A stretch of DNA of 64,000 nt, from positions 1-64,000 of the forward strand of contig CAWBOV010000003.1 in NCBI GenBank assembly GCA_963790525.1. The letters are read 5' to 3'. How positions within the stretch are numbered: position 1 is the stretch's first letter; the number at the start of each line of letters is the position of its first letter. The notes beneath the pieces were generated by a model that searched no databases, was not told where the DNA came from, and worked only from the letters and a program-made list of their open reading frames with translations. Below are positions 27,954-37,353 of the stretch, one piece after another. The translations under genes were made by a program, and so were the position numbers. Origin of the DNA: CAWBOV01 sp963790525. Its GTDB lineage: Bacteria; Actinomycetota; Actinomycetes; Mycobacteriales; Jatrophihabitantaceae.

Positions 27954-28593
27954 CCGCGCTCAGCTTCGCCGTGGCGGACGTGTTCGCCGAGCCGTACGCC
28001 GTCGCGCCGCAGCTCACCGCCCGCCTGCGCATCGAGGAGTCGACCGGCGCGACGATCCACGCGATCGCGCTGCGCGCCCAGGTGCGCATCGAACCGCAGC
28101 GCCGGCCCTACAGCGCGGACGAGGAGAGCGCTGCTGCTCGACATCTTCGGAACGCGTGACCGGTGGTACGACACGCTGAAGCCGTTCATGTGGATGCAGG
28201 CCGGCGCGATGGTGCAGGGGTTCACCGGCATCACCGAGGTCGACCTGGCATTGCCGTGCACCTATGACTTCGACGTCGACCGCGTCGAAGTACCTGCACG
28301 CGCTGCGCGACGGCGCGGTCAGCGTGGTGCTCCTGTTCTCCGGGACGGTGTTCATCCGGGGCGAGCGTGGGTTCGGCGTCGAGCAGGTGCCATGGGATCG
28401 CGAAGCCCGCTACGAGATGCCGATCACGGTGTGGCGCGACCTGATCGACCGGTACTTCCCGGGTACCGGCTGGCTGCGCCTCGATCGCGACCTGATCGAG
28501 GCACTGGCGCGCCACAAGGCCGACCACGGCCTCATCTCCTGGGACGAGACGGTGCGGGCGCTGCTGGCCGAGGCGGACAGGACGCGGACGTGA
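27950..28593 (+). CDS. DUF6084-type hydrogenase-associated protein
   Basis: About 214 aa with no cysteine-rich motif. The N-terminus (MTALSFAVADVFAEPYAV, then LRIEESTG) and blocks QVRIEPQRRPY, WYDTLKPFMWMQ, GFTGITEVDLALPCTYDFDV and GFGVEQVPWDREA match the pattern I associate with DUF6084 in hydrogenase clusters. Frame changes are needed near 28130 and 28280. It starts inside the previous stop (ATGA) and ends inside the next start. The role is unknown. The even beta/alpha pattern without membrane segments suggests a cytosolic partner of the hydrogenase. Confidence 0.7.
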
Positions 28594-29977
28594 AGCCCGC
28601 CCCGAGCGCGGCCGAGTACGCCCGTACGGTCGCGGATGCCGTGCTCTACGAGGGGTACCTGCTCTATCCCTACCGGGCCAGCTCCGGCAAGAACCGGTCC
28701 CGCTGGCAGTTCGGCGTGCTCGGTCCGACCGGGGCGGCGTTGTCGGGTCACGGCGAGGACTCCTCGCTGGCATCGCAGTTCCTGGTGCGCGCACCCGATC
28801 CCGCGTCGGCCGCCATCACGCTCGAGCTGCGATTCCTCCACCTGCAGAAGCGCAGCGCCCAGCTGGCCGGAGCGGACGGCCGGTTCGTCGAGGTCAGCGA
28901 GTTGGTGGCCGGCGAGCAGCGCTGGCTGACCTGGGAAGAGGCCGCCGCGCACGAGCATCTCGTGCGGACCGTGGTCGCTGGCGGCACTGGCCGAGGGCCG
29001 GACCGAGCCGATCGAGGTCGCCGCCGGAGCGGAGACGGAGCCGAACCCCGGCAGCACCCCCGCGGCCCGGTTGGTGCGCAGCCGCCGCCGGCTGCAGGCC
29101 GAGCTGGATGTCCGAGCCGAGCCGGTCGGCGGCGACCTCGTCCGCATCTCGATGCAGCGTCACCAACACCACGCCGGACGCGGCCGGTGACCACGCTGCG
29201 GCGACCGCCGCGTCGTTCCTCGGCGCCCACCTGCTGGTCGAGGTCGAGCACGCCGAGGCACTGTCGATGACCGATCCTCCCGAGGACGCAGTCGACGCGG
29301 CCGGTCGGTGCATCCAGCACCGCTGCTGGCCCGTGCTGGCCGGGCCGGCCGATGACACGTCGCTGGTGCTGGTGTCGCCGATCATCCTGTACGACCACCC
29401 CGAGATCGCCGAGCAGAGCGCCGGTGCGCTGTTCGACTCGACCGAGATCGACGAGATCCTGACCCTGCGGGTGATGACCCTGACCGACGAGGAGAAGGCC
29501 GCCGCCCGTGCCACCGATCCGCGGGCCGCCGAGATCATCGACCGGTGCGATGCGATGTCGCCGGACGCCATGGCGCAGCTGCACGGGATCCTCCGCGATC
29601 CGCATGCCCTGACCGATGCCGTCGATCCGGCCGGCTCGTTCGGGTTCGACGCCGAGGTGCCCTGGTGGGATCCAGCCGTCGACGCGAGCGTCTCGCCCGA
29701 GACGGACGAGGTCATCGTCGGCGGGGTGGCGGTGTCGGCCGGCAGCATCGTCCGGATCCATCCGTCACGGCGCGCGGATGCGCAGGATCTCTTCTTCACC
29801 GATCAGGTCGCCCGGGTCGTGGCGGTCCAGTCCGACGTGGACGGCGACACCCACGTCGCTGTGGTTCTTCTCGACGATCCGGCCGCCGACCTGCACGAGT
29901 GGTACGGCCGGTACCTGTACTTCGCCCCCGACGAACTCGAACCGATGCACGACAACCGAGAGGAGAGCCGATCGTGA
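28590..29977 (+). CDS. Large uncharacterised protein of the hydrogenase locus (~462 aa)
   Basis: I do not recognise a named family. The N-terminal third reads SGKNRSRWQFGVLGPTG and LELRFLHLQKRSAQL. The middle includes LVRSRRRLQAELDVRAEPV. The C-terminal half is acidic and clean in frame: HRCWPVLAGPADDTSLVLVS, PIILYDHPEIAEQSAGALFD, EIDEILTLRVMTLTDEE, and a final EWYGRYLYFAPDELEPM. No transmembrane helix or metal motif is obvious. Frame changes are needed near 28975 and 29155. The GTG at 28590 overlaps the preceding stop, and the stop overlaps the microprotein start. Tight coupling implies a constant role in maturation or assembly. Confidence 0.65.
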
Positions 29978-30093
29978 GAACCGTAGGAATCGCCGCCACC
30001 GTACTGGCCGTGGCGGCGGTCGCCGGTGCGGTGGCGCTGGGTGTCACGTCGATACCGGACATCAAGCGCTACCTCAAGATGCGCGCGATGTAG
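29974..30093 (+). CDS. 39-aa membrane microprotein (DUF6893-like)
   Basis: Starts at a GTG overlapping the previous stop (GTGA at 29974) and ends 14 bases before the protease start. Sequence features: a short basic start (VRT), one hydrophobic helix (TVLAVAAVAGAVALGV), and a conserved-looking amphipathic tail (IPDIKRYLKMRAM). Small proteins of this form occur in actinobacterial hydrogenase loci and are annotated DUF6893 as far as I recall. A single-pass protein in an operon whose enzyme lacks a Tat signal and a cytochrome b partner could serve to tether the hydrogenase to the membrane. That role is inference. Confidence 0.75.
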   Translation: MRTVGIAATVLAVAAVAGAVALGVTSIPDIKRYLKMRAM

Positions 30094-30107
30094 GAGGACG
30101 GCAGCCC

Positions 30108-30638
30108 ATGACCGACCGCGTACTGGTCGCCGGGATCGGAAACATCTTCTTCACCGACGATGGATTCGGCCCAGCGGTCGTCGAAGCATTGCTCAGCGAT
30201 GCTGCCCGATGGCCGTTTCCGGCGCCGGTGCGGGTGGTCGACTACGGCATCCGTGGCATGCACCTGAGCTACGACCTCCTGGCCGGAGTGGGGGCGCTCG
30301 TCCTCGTCGATGCGGTGCCGCCCGGGACCGGGCAGACGGCCGTGCCCGGCGCGCTCGTCACGCTGCGGATCGGCCCGCGCGACATCGCCCACGCACCTGC
30401 CGACGTCGACGCGCACAGCATGTCGCCGGTCGCAGTGCTCGCCGGCCTCGCCCCGATGGGTGGCGAAGTCCCGACCACGTACCTCGTCGGCTGCATCCCG
30501 GCGGACGTGTCCGACGGAATGGGCCTGAGCGAAGCGGTCCGGGCTGCCGTGGCACCGGCGGCCGACCTCGTCCACGACCTGGTCGGCCGGTTGCTCATGG
30601 AGCGGGAATCAGCCGAACCGATGGCGGCGGGTGGTTGA
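30108..30638 (+). CDS. Hydrogenase maturation endopeptidase (HyaD/HoxM family)
   Basis: Removes the C-terminal tail of the large subunit after Ni insertion. Family motifs: VAGIGNIFFTDDGFGPAVVE at the N-terminus, with the acidic residue that senses Ni, then VVDYGIRGMHLSYDL with the second acid, and VDAHSMSPVAVLA with the histidine ligand. 176 aa, frame intact. AGGAGG at 30093-30098 gives strong initiation of the ATG at 30108. The 22-residue tail after His576 of HhyL is its predicted substrate. Confidence 0.9.
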   Translation: MTDRVLVAGIGNIFFTDDGFGPAVVEALLSDAARWPFPAPVRVVDYGIRGMHLSYDLLAGVGALVLVDAVPPGTGQTAVPGALVTLRIGPRDIAHAPADVDAHSMSPVAVLAGLAPMGGEVPTTYLVGCIPADVSDGMGLSEAVRAAVAPAADLVHDLVGRLLMERESAEPMAAGG

Positions 30639-30639
30639 C

Positions 30640-33174
30640 GTGTGTCTCGGAATTCCCGGCCAGGTGGTCGCACGGGTCGAGGGCTACGGCGATCAACTCG
30701 TCCTCGTCGACGTGGTGGGCGCCCAACGACAGATCAACATCGGCATGCTCGACGACGGCGACCAGGCCGCGCTGGCGGTCGGTGACTGGGTTCTGATCCA
30801 CATGGGCTTCGCCGTCGAGCGGGTCGACGAGGCCGGGGCGGCGACGGCGATGGCCGGGCTGGAGCTGATGGGACAGGCGCGCGAGACGCGTGCACGCCGG
30901 CGCTTCCGGGTGCACGGGGTCGTCCAGGGCGTGGGTTTCCGGCCGTTCGTCTACGTGACCGCCACCGAGCTGGAACTGACCGGGTCGGTGGCCAACGACG
31001 CGGCCGGCGTGAGCATCGAGGTCGAGGGCGAGCCGGCGGCGCTGGCCGAGTTCGCCCGCCGGCTCGAGCGGGATCCGCCGCCGCTCGCGATGGTCGAATC
31101 CGTCGAGTCGACCGAGCTCGAGGTGCTCGGGGGGACCGGGTTCGTCATCGAGGGCAGCCGGCCGGATGACCGGGCGCGCACCCTGGCCTCGCCGGACGTC
31201 GCCACGTGTGCCGACTGCCTGAGCGGAGTTCGCCGATCCGTGGCGACCGCCGGTACCGCCACCCGTTCATCACCTGCACCAACTGCGGCCCGCGCTTCAC
31301 GATCATCACCGAGCTGCCTTACGACCGGGCGGCCACGACGATGGCCGACTTCGCCCTGTGCGACGCCTGCAGGGCCGAGTACGCGGACCCGGCGGACCGG
31401 CGCTTCCACGCCCAGCCGATCGGCTGCCACGACTGCGGTCCGGTACTGGAGTTCCGCGACCGGCACGGCGGCACCGCGACGGGTCCCGCGGCGCTGCGGA
31501 CCGCGCGCGCCGCGTTGCGTGCGGGCGCGATCGTCGCCGTGAAGGGACTCGGCGGTTACCACCTGGCCTGCGACGCCGGCGACGACCTGCGGTGACCGAG
31601 CTGCGGCGCCGCAAGGGCCGCGGTCGGCAAGCCGTTCGCCCTCATGGTCGCCGACCTGGCCGTGGCCCGTGAGCTCGTGGAGATCGACGACGGAGGAGCA
31701 GGCGCTGCTGACCGGCGCTCGGCGGCCGATCGTCCTGCTGGCCCGGCGCCCCGAGGCCGCCGGGCCGGTGGCCGCGTCGGTGGCCCCGGGCACCCCGGAT
31801 CTCGGGCTGATGCTGCCCTACACGCCGTTGCACCACCTGCTGTTCGGACTCGACGGTGATGACGCCGGACCGCGGGTGCTCGTGATGACCTCGGGCAACC
31901 TCGGCGGGGAACCGATCGTCACCGACGACGAGGACGCGGTGTCACGCCTGGCGGAACTGGCCGACGGCTGGCTATGGCACGACCGGCCGATCGAGGTGCC
32001 GTGCGACGACTCGGTCGTGCGCATCGTCGACGGGGCGGAGATGGCGGTCCGGCGCTCCCGCGGTTACGCGCCCCTGCCGATCGCGCTGCCGTTCCCGGTC
32101 GCCCCGCTCCTCGCGGTCGGCGCCGACCTGAAGAGCACCTGCTGCGTGGCCGAAGGGCGCTACGCGTGGCTCAGCCAGCACGTCGGTGACATGGACGACC
32201 TGGCGACCCTGGATGCGTTCACGCACGCGGAACTGCACCTGGAGATGCTCACCGGTGTGACGCCCGAGCGCGTGGTCGCCGACGCGCCATCCGGGCTACC
32301 GCTCGAGCCGTCTGGGCACGGAGCCACGCCGCTGGACGGCCGGTCGAGACCGTCCAGCACCATCACGCCCACATCGCGTCGGTGATGGCCGAACACGGAC
32401 TGGACGGCAGCGCCCCGGTCATCGGCATTGCCTTCGACGGGACGGGGTACGGCGACGACGGCGCGGTCTGGGGCGGTGAAGTGCTCGTCGCCGACTACAA
32501 GCAGTACCGCCGAGCGACCCACCTCGCCTACGTGCCGCTGGCCGGCGGCGATGCGAGCGTCGAACGTCCGTACCGGATGGCGCTGTCGCACCTGCGAGCG
32601 GCCGGCATCGAGTGGGCCGACGACCTGCCGTGCGTCGCCGCCTGCCCGGCCGCGGAGCGCGACGTGCTGGGCCACCAGTTCGAGACCGGCTTCGGCTGCA
32701 CGCCGACCTCGAGCATGGGCCGGCTCTTCGACGCGGTCGCCTCCGTGCTCGGAGTCCGTCAGCGCGTCGACTACGAAGCGCAGGCCGCGATCGAGCTGGA
32801 GGGTCTGGCCCGCTCCGCTGGCGCCGTGCAGCGGCTACCGGTTCGGTACGGATCCCGCCGGCTACGTCGACGCTTCCCCCGTTCTCCGCGCGCTCGTGCG
32901 CGACCAGCGCACCGGGGTCGCTACGGGCGAGATCGCGGGGCGCTTCCACCAGGGCGTCGCCGACCTGATCGCCGAGGTCGCCGTGCGTGAACGCGCGAAC
33001 ACCGGTATCGGCACCGTCGTGCTGGGCGGCGGCGTCTTCCAGAACGTGGTGCTGCTGTCGAGCGCGCGCCGGCTGCTGCGTGACGCCGGGTTCGCCGTGC
33101 TGGTGCCGTCGCGGCTGCCGCCGAACGACGGCGGTCTGGCGCTGGGACAACTCATGATCGCCGCGACGAGGTAG
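30640..33174 (+). CDS. hypF: HypC-HypF fusion: chaperone plus carbamoyltransferase
   Basis: One open frame runs from a HypC domain into HypF. The GTG at 30640 gives the required M-C-L-G-I-P-G start with Cys2, which carries the Fe(CN)2CO unit; HypC ends near GLELMGQ. After a short Arg-rich linker the HypF acylphosphatase domain starts (RRFRVHGVVQGVGFRPF). Zinc fingers follow (CADC, CTNCGPRFTI, CDAC, CHDCGP), then the YrdC-like domain and the Kae1-like carbamoyltransferase domain (QHHHAHIASVMAEHG; VVLGGGVFQNVVLL). HypF makes the cyanide ligand precursor from carbamoyl phosphate. Frame changes are needed near 31225, 31590, 31690, 32325 and 32835. Confidence 0.8.
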
Positions 33175-33184
33175 GGAGACTCTC

Positions 33185-33492
33185 ATGTGCCTTGCGGTTC
33201 CCGGGCAGATCATCAGCATCGCCGAGCGCGACGACACGCTGATGGCCGACGTCGACTTCGGGGGAGTGACCAAGGACGTCTGCCTGGCCTACATCCCCGA
33301 TGCGGTCGTGGGGGAGTACGTCGTCGTCCACGTCGGCTTCGCCATCCAGCGACTGGACGAACGTTCGGCCCGGGAGACGCTCGCGAACTTCGAGAAACTC
33401 GGCATCCTGACCGAGGAGTTCGGGGACGGCTTCGAGCTGGCGGCCAGGCAGGCCGGCATCACCGAGCAGGCACACACGGGAGAGGACCCCCG

Positions 33493-33496
<4 letters not shown>
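33185..33496 (+). CDS. hypC: Hydrogenase assembly chaperone HypC (second copy)
   Basis: 103 aa, starting MCLAVPGQIISIAERDDTLM with the invariant Cys2. It partners HypD in assembling the Fe(CN)2CO group and passing it to the large subunit. It has a typical OB-like core (VCLAYIPDAVVGEYVVVHVGFAIQRLDE) and a longer-than-usual acidic C-terminus. Frame intact. The ATG follows AGGGAG, 10 bases after the HypF stop, and the stop overlaps hypD (ATGA at 33493). Two HypC domains in one locus suggest one for delivery to HypD and one for the large subunit, as in HypC/HybG pairs. Confidence 0.9.
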
Positions 33497-34594
<1,098 letters not shown>

Positions 34595-34602
<8 letters not shown>

Positions 34603-35701
34603 TCCGCTGCTGGCCGAGCCGCGCGAGGCGGCCGACGACCCGGAGGCCGCGACGATAGACCTGGACACCTGGGTGTGCCCGGCTCCGCTGCGCGAATCGC
34701 CCGTCATCGTCATGGGACACGGTGGCGGCGGGGCGATGTCGGCCGAGCTGATCGAGCACCTGTTCCTGCCGGCCTTCGGCAGCGCCGCTGACGCGCACCT
34801 CGCCGACTCCGCCGTCGTCGAGATCGGCGGGGTGCGGCTCGCGTTCTCCACCGACTCGTTCGTGGTCAAGCCGATGTTCTTCCCCGGCGGCTCGATCGGT
34901 GACCTGGCCGTCAACGGCACGGTCAACGATCTTGCGATGGTCGGCGCGATGCCCTTGGTCCTGTCGACCGCCTTCATCCTCGAAGAGGGGACGCCGCTCG
35001 CGGAGCTGGGTCAGGTGGCCGAGGCGCTCGGCGCGGCCGCACGGCTGGCCGGCGTCAAGCTCGTCACCGGTGACACGAAGGTCGTCGACAGTGGCAGCGG
35101 CGACGGCGTGTACATCAACACCGCCGGCATCGGTCTCGTGGCCGAGGGCGTCGACATCCGGCCCGAACGGGCGTCGGCGGGCGACGTGGTGATCATCAGT
35201 GGTCAGATCGGGGTGCACGGGATCGCGGTCATGAGCTGCCGTGAGGGACTGTCCTTCGGCACCGCTGTCTCCAGCGATTGCGCCGCCGTGCACGGGTTGG
35301 TCGCCGCGATGATCGCCACCGGCGCCGACATCCACACCCTGCGCGACCCGACCCGCGGCGGCGTCGCGGCGTCGCTGAACGAGATCGCCCAGGCCGCCGG
35401 CGTCGGTATCACCCTGGACGAGAGGGACCTGCCGATCCCGCAGGCGGTGCGCGATGCCTGCGGGCTGCTCGGGCTCGACCCGCTCTACGTGGCCAACGAG
35501 GGCAAGCTGCTCGCGATCGTCGCGCGGGAGGATGCCGACACGGTGCTCGCGGCCATGCGAGCGCACGAACTGGGGCGCGACGCGCTGGTGATCGGCGAGT
35601 GCGAGGCGCAGCACCCGGGCCTGCTCACGGCGCGTACCGCACTCGGCGGTACCCGGGTCGTCTCGCTGCCGATCGGTGAACAGCTGCCGCGGATCTGCTG
35701 A
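34595..35701 (+). CDS. hypE: Carbamoyl-dehydratase HypE
   Basis: Converts the HypF-made thiocarbamate on its own C-terminal cysteine to thiocyanate, the source of the cyanide ligands. 368 aa, PurM/AIR-synthase fold with GHGGGGAMSAELIE near the start, the DSFVV and GSIGDLAVNGTVNDLAM nucleotide-binding motifs, and HTLRDPTRGGVAASLNE. It ends with the obligatory PRIC, so the reactive Cys is the last residue. Frame intact. It overlaps hypD by eight bases and is followed closely by the DUF6390 gene. Confidence 0.96.
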
Positions 35702-35714
35702 TGGGCCGGGGCTG

Positions 35715-36440
35715 ATGGGTTCGCCGGGCGCGATCATGTTCGCGCGCTACGCCTACCCACCCAACGTCCTCGGCTACTGCGGCCCCGATGACGCGTCCAC
35801 GCTGTTGAGCCGGGACGCCCCCGACACGGACGCGCGCATCGCCCGGCACGCTCGCGAGTTCGAGGGCGCGTGGACCTACCTGGCGCTGATCGCAGCGTCC
35901 GCCGGGATCGCCGACCCGCTCGACGAACGCGTCGTCGAGGCCTACTGGGTCGGCAACGAGCTGCTCGACGAGATCGACCAGGGCGCGATGCTGGACGAGC
36001 TCCGGCGGCGTTTCGTCGGCCAGAACGATGCCGGCTGGATCCCGGGGCCACCGCACCACGGCTTCCACGTCTTCACGATCTACCCCTGGGTGAGGCTGCT
36101 GCGCCGGGACGCCAATCGCTCGGTGGCCGTGTCCGTGCTGGAGCAGTGCCGCATCCGCTGGGGCCGGGTACTCGCCGTCGAGGGCGAGCGGGTCCGGGTG
36201 CTGACGCACCCACTCGTCTTCGCCGACGGCGTGCTCCGACTCGGGCCCGCTCGGGAACAGACAGCGGCCTGGTCGATCGACGGGGTGTCGGTGCTGCCCT
36301 CGCTCGCCGTCGGCGATCACGTCGCACTGCACTGGGACTGGGTGTGCGACGTCCTCGATGATCGGCAGCGCAAGGAACTCGAAGCCCGCAACGACGAGCA
36401 GCTCGCCGCGACCAATCTCGCTCTGCGCGCCGATCGGTGA
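35715..36440 (+). CDS. DUF6390-type hydrogenase-associated protein
   Basis: 241 aa, unknown function. The N-terminus (MFARYAYPPNVLGYCGPDD) and the block EFEGAWTYLALIAASAGI match a family I know only as DUF6390, found at the end of actinobacterial hydrogenase loci. Further features are the charged EAYWVGNELLDEI, a central HHGFHVFTIYPWVRL, and a C-terminal beta-rich SLAVGDHVALHWDWVCDVL. No membrane helix. ATG at 35715 is 14 bases after the hypE stop; 35736 is an alternative start. Frame intact. It is likely the last gene of the hydrogenase operon. Confidence 0.75.
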   Translation: MGSPGAIMFARYAYPPNVLGYCGPDDASTLLSRDAPDTDARIARHAREFEGAWTYLALIAASAGIADPLDERVVEAYWVGNELLDEIDQGAMLDELRRRFVGQNDAGWIPGPPHHGFHVFTIYPWVRLLRRDANRSVAVSVLEQCRIRWGRVLAVEGERVRVLTHPLVFADGVLRLGPAREQTAAWSIDGVSVLPSLAVGDHVALHWDWVCDVLDDRQRKELEARNDEQLAATNLALRADR

Positions 36441-36464
36441 CGCCTACAGCGAGCGAGTGCCTCT

Positions 36465-36481
36465 CCGGTCCTGGTGACCGG
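36465..36481. terminator. Short hairpin between convergent genes
   Basis: CCGGTC (36465-36470) and GACCGG (36476-36481) form a perfect 6-bp stem with a 5-base loop, in the 56-base gap between the DUF6390 gene and the opposing methyltransferase gene. No T-run follows on either strand. It could end transcription of both. Confidence 0.35.
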
Positions 36482-36496
36482 CACCCGGCCTGACCG

Positions 36497-37309
36497 TCAC
36501 CGGGACGCGTCGCTCTCCTTCTGCGCCCAAGCCTCGATGTGTCGGGGGCCCGCGTAGATCGTGGTGGGGTCTGCGGCGAAGGCGGCGAGCGTCGCCACGG
36601 CGGCGTCCACCTCTTGGCGGGTGGCGACGCCGGCATCGATCATGGCGTCCGCGCTCTCCTGCAGCGTCAGTACCGGAATCTGCTTGGTCGGGCCGTCCCG
36701 CAACAGCCGTTGCGTCACGTGCACGCTCGGCAGCGGCAGCCCTGCTTCGACGAACAGCCGGACGAGCTTGCGCCCGAGCGTCGCATCGCCGCCGTGGTGG
36801 CCCACCACCGCGGAGTACCGCTCGCGCCAGAAGTCGAACCCGTCGTTCGCGGGGTAGCAGAAGGCGCCGTCGAAGTCGGCGTCGTCCACGGCGAGACGGC
36901 CGCCCGGCCGCAGCGCCGTCCACATGCGGCGGAGCACCTCGGCGGGCCGCGCCAGGTGGTGGAGCAGGAGCCGGCTGTAGGCGAAGTCGAACCTCTCGCT
37001 CGCGACGAGGTCGTACGCGTCGCACACCGCGAACTCGATGTTCGTCAGGCCCGCTGCGTCCGCCCTTCGCCGTGCAACCGCGAGAGCCTCGGGGTCCCGA
37101 TCGAGGGCGAGCACGCTTCCGGACCGGCCGACCCGACCTGCCAGGCTGACCGACACCGCGCCCGAACCGCAGCCGAGATCGAGGCAGTCAGCGCCCTCCT
37201 GGAGGCCCGCCCGATCCCAGAAGGCCGATATGGCGTCACTGTCGGCCTCGGCGAGCAACGCCAGCCGGTCAGCACCCGGTTCGCCGCCTCGAAGCACATA
37301 GCGCTCCAC
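36497..37309 (-). CDS. Class I SAM-dependent methyltransferase
   Basis: 270 aa, soluble. The SAM-binding motif I appears as CLDLGCGSGAVSVSLA, followed by VLALDRDPEAL with its acidic residue and a UbiE-like central region (FDFAYSRLLLHHLARPAEVL). N- and C-terminal helices flank the Rossmann core. The acceptor is unknown; UbiE/COQ5-like members act on quinones, lipids and small natural products. It is convergent with the hydrogenase locus and only 44 bases upstream of the ClC gene on the same strand. Frame intact. No strong ribosome site was noted. Confidence 0.8.
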   Translation of the reverse strand: MERYVLRGGEPGADRLALLAEADSDAISAFWDRAGLQEGADCLDLGCGSGAVSVSLAGRVGRSGSVLALDRDPEALAVARRRADAAGLTNIEFAVCDAYDLVASERFDFAYSRLLLHHLARPAEVLRRMWTALRPGGRLAVDDADFDGAFCYPANDGFDFWRERYSAVVGHHGGDATLGRKLVRLFVEAGLPLPSVHVTQRLLRDGPTKQIPVLTLQESADAMIDAGVATRQEVDAAVATLAAFAADPTTIYAGPRHIEAWAQKESDASR

Positions 37310-37353
37310 GCGCAGAGCCTATGCCTGCGCGTCGATTCCCGCGTCCAGTCGGG

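Noticed and set aside
30640..33174. HypF as a pseudogene
   Set aside because: The carbamoyltransferase, zinc-finger and acylphosphatase motifs are all preserved across five frame breaks, and the rest of the locus is intact, so sequence errors are more likely.
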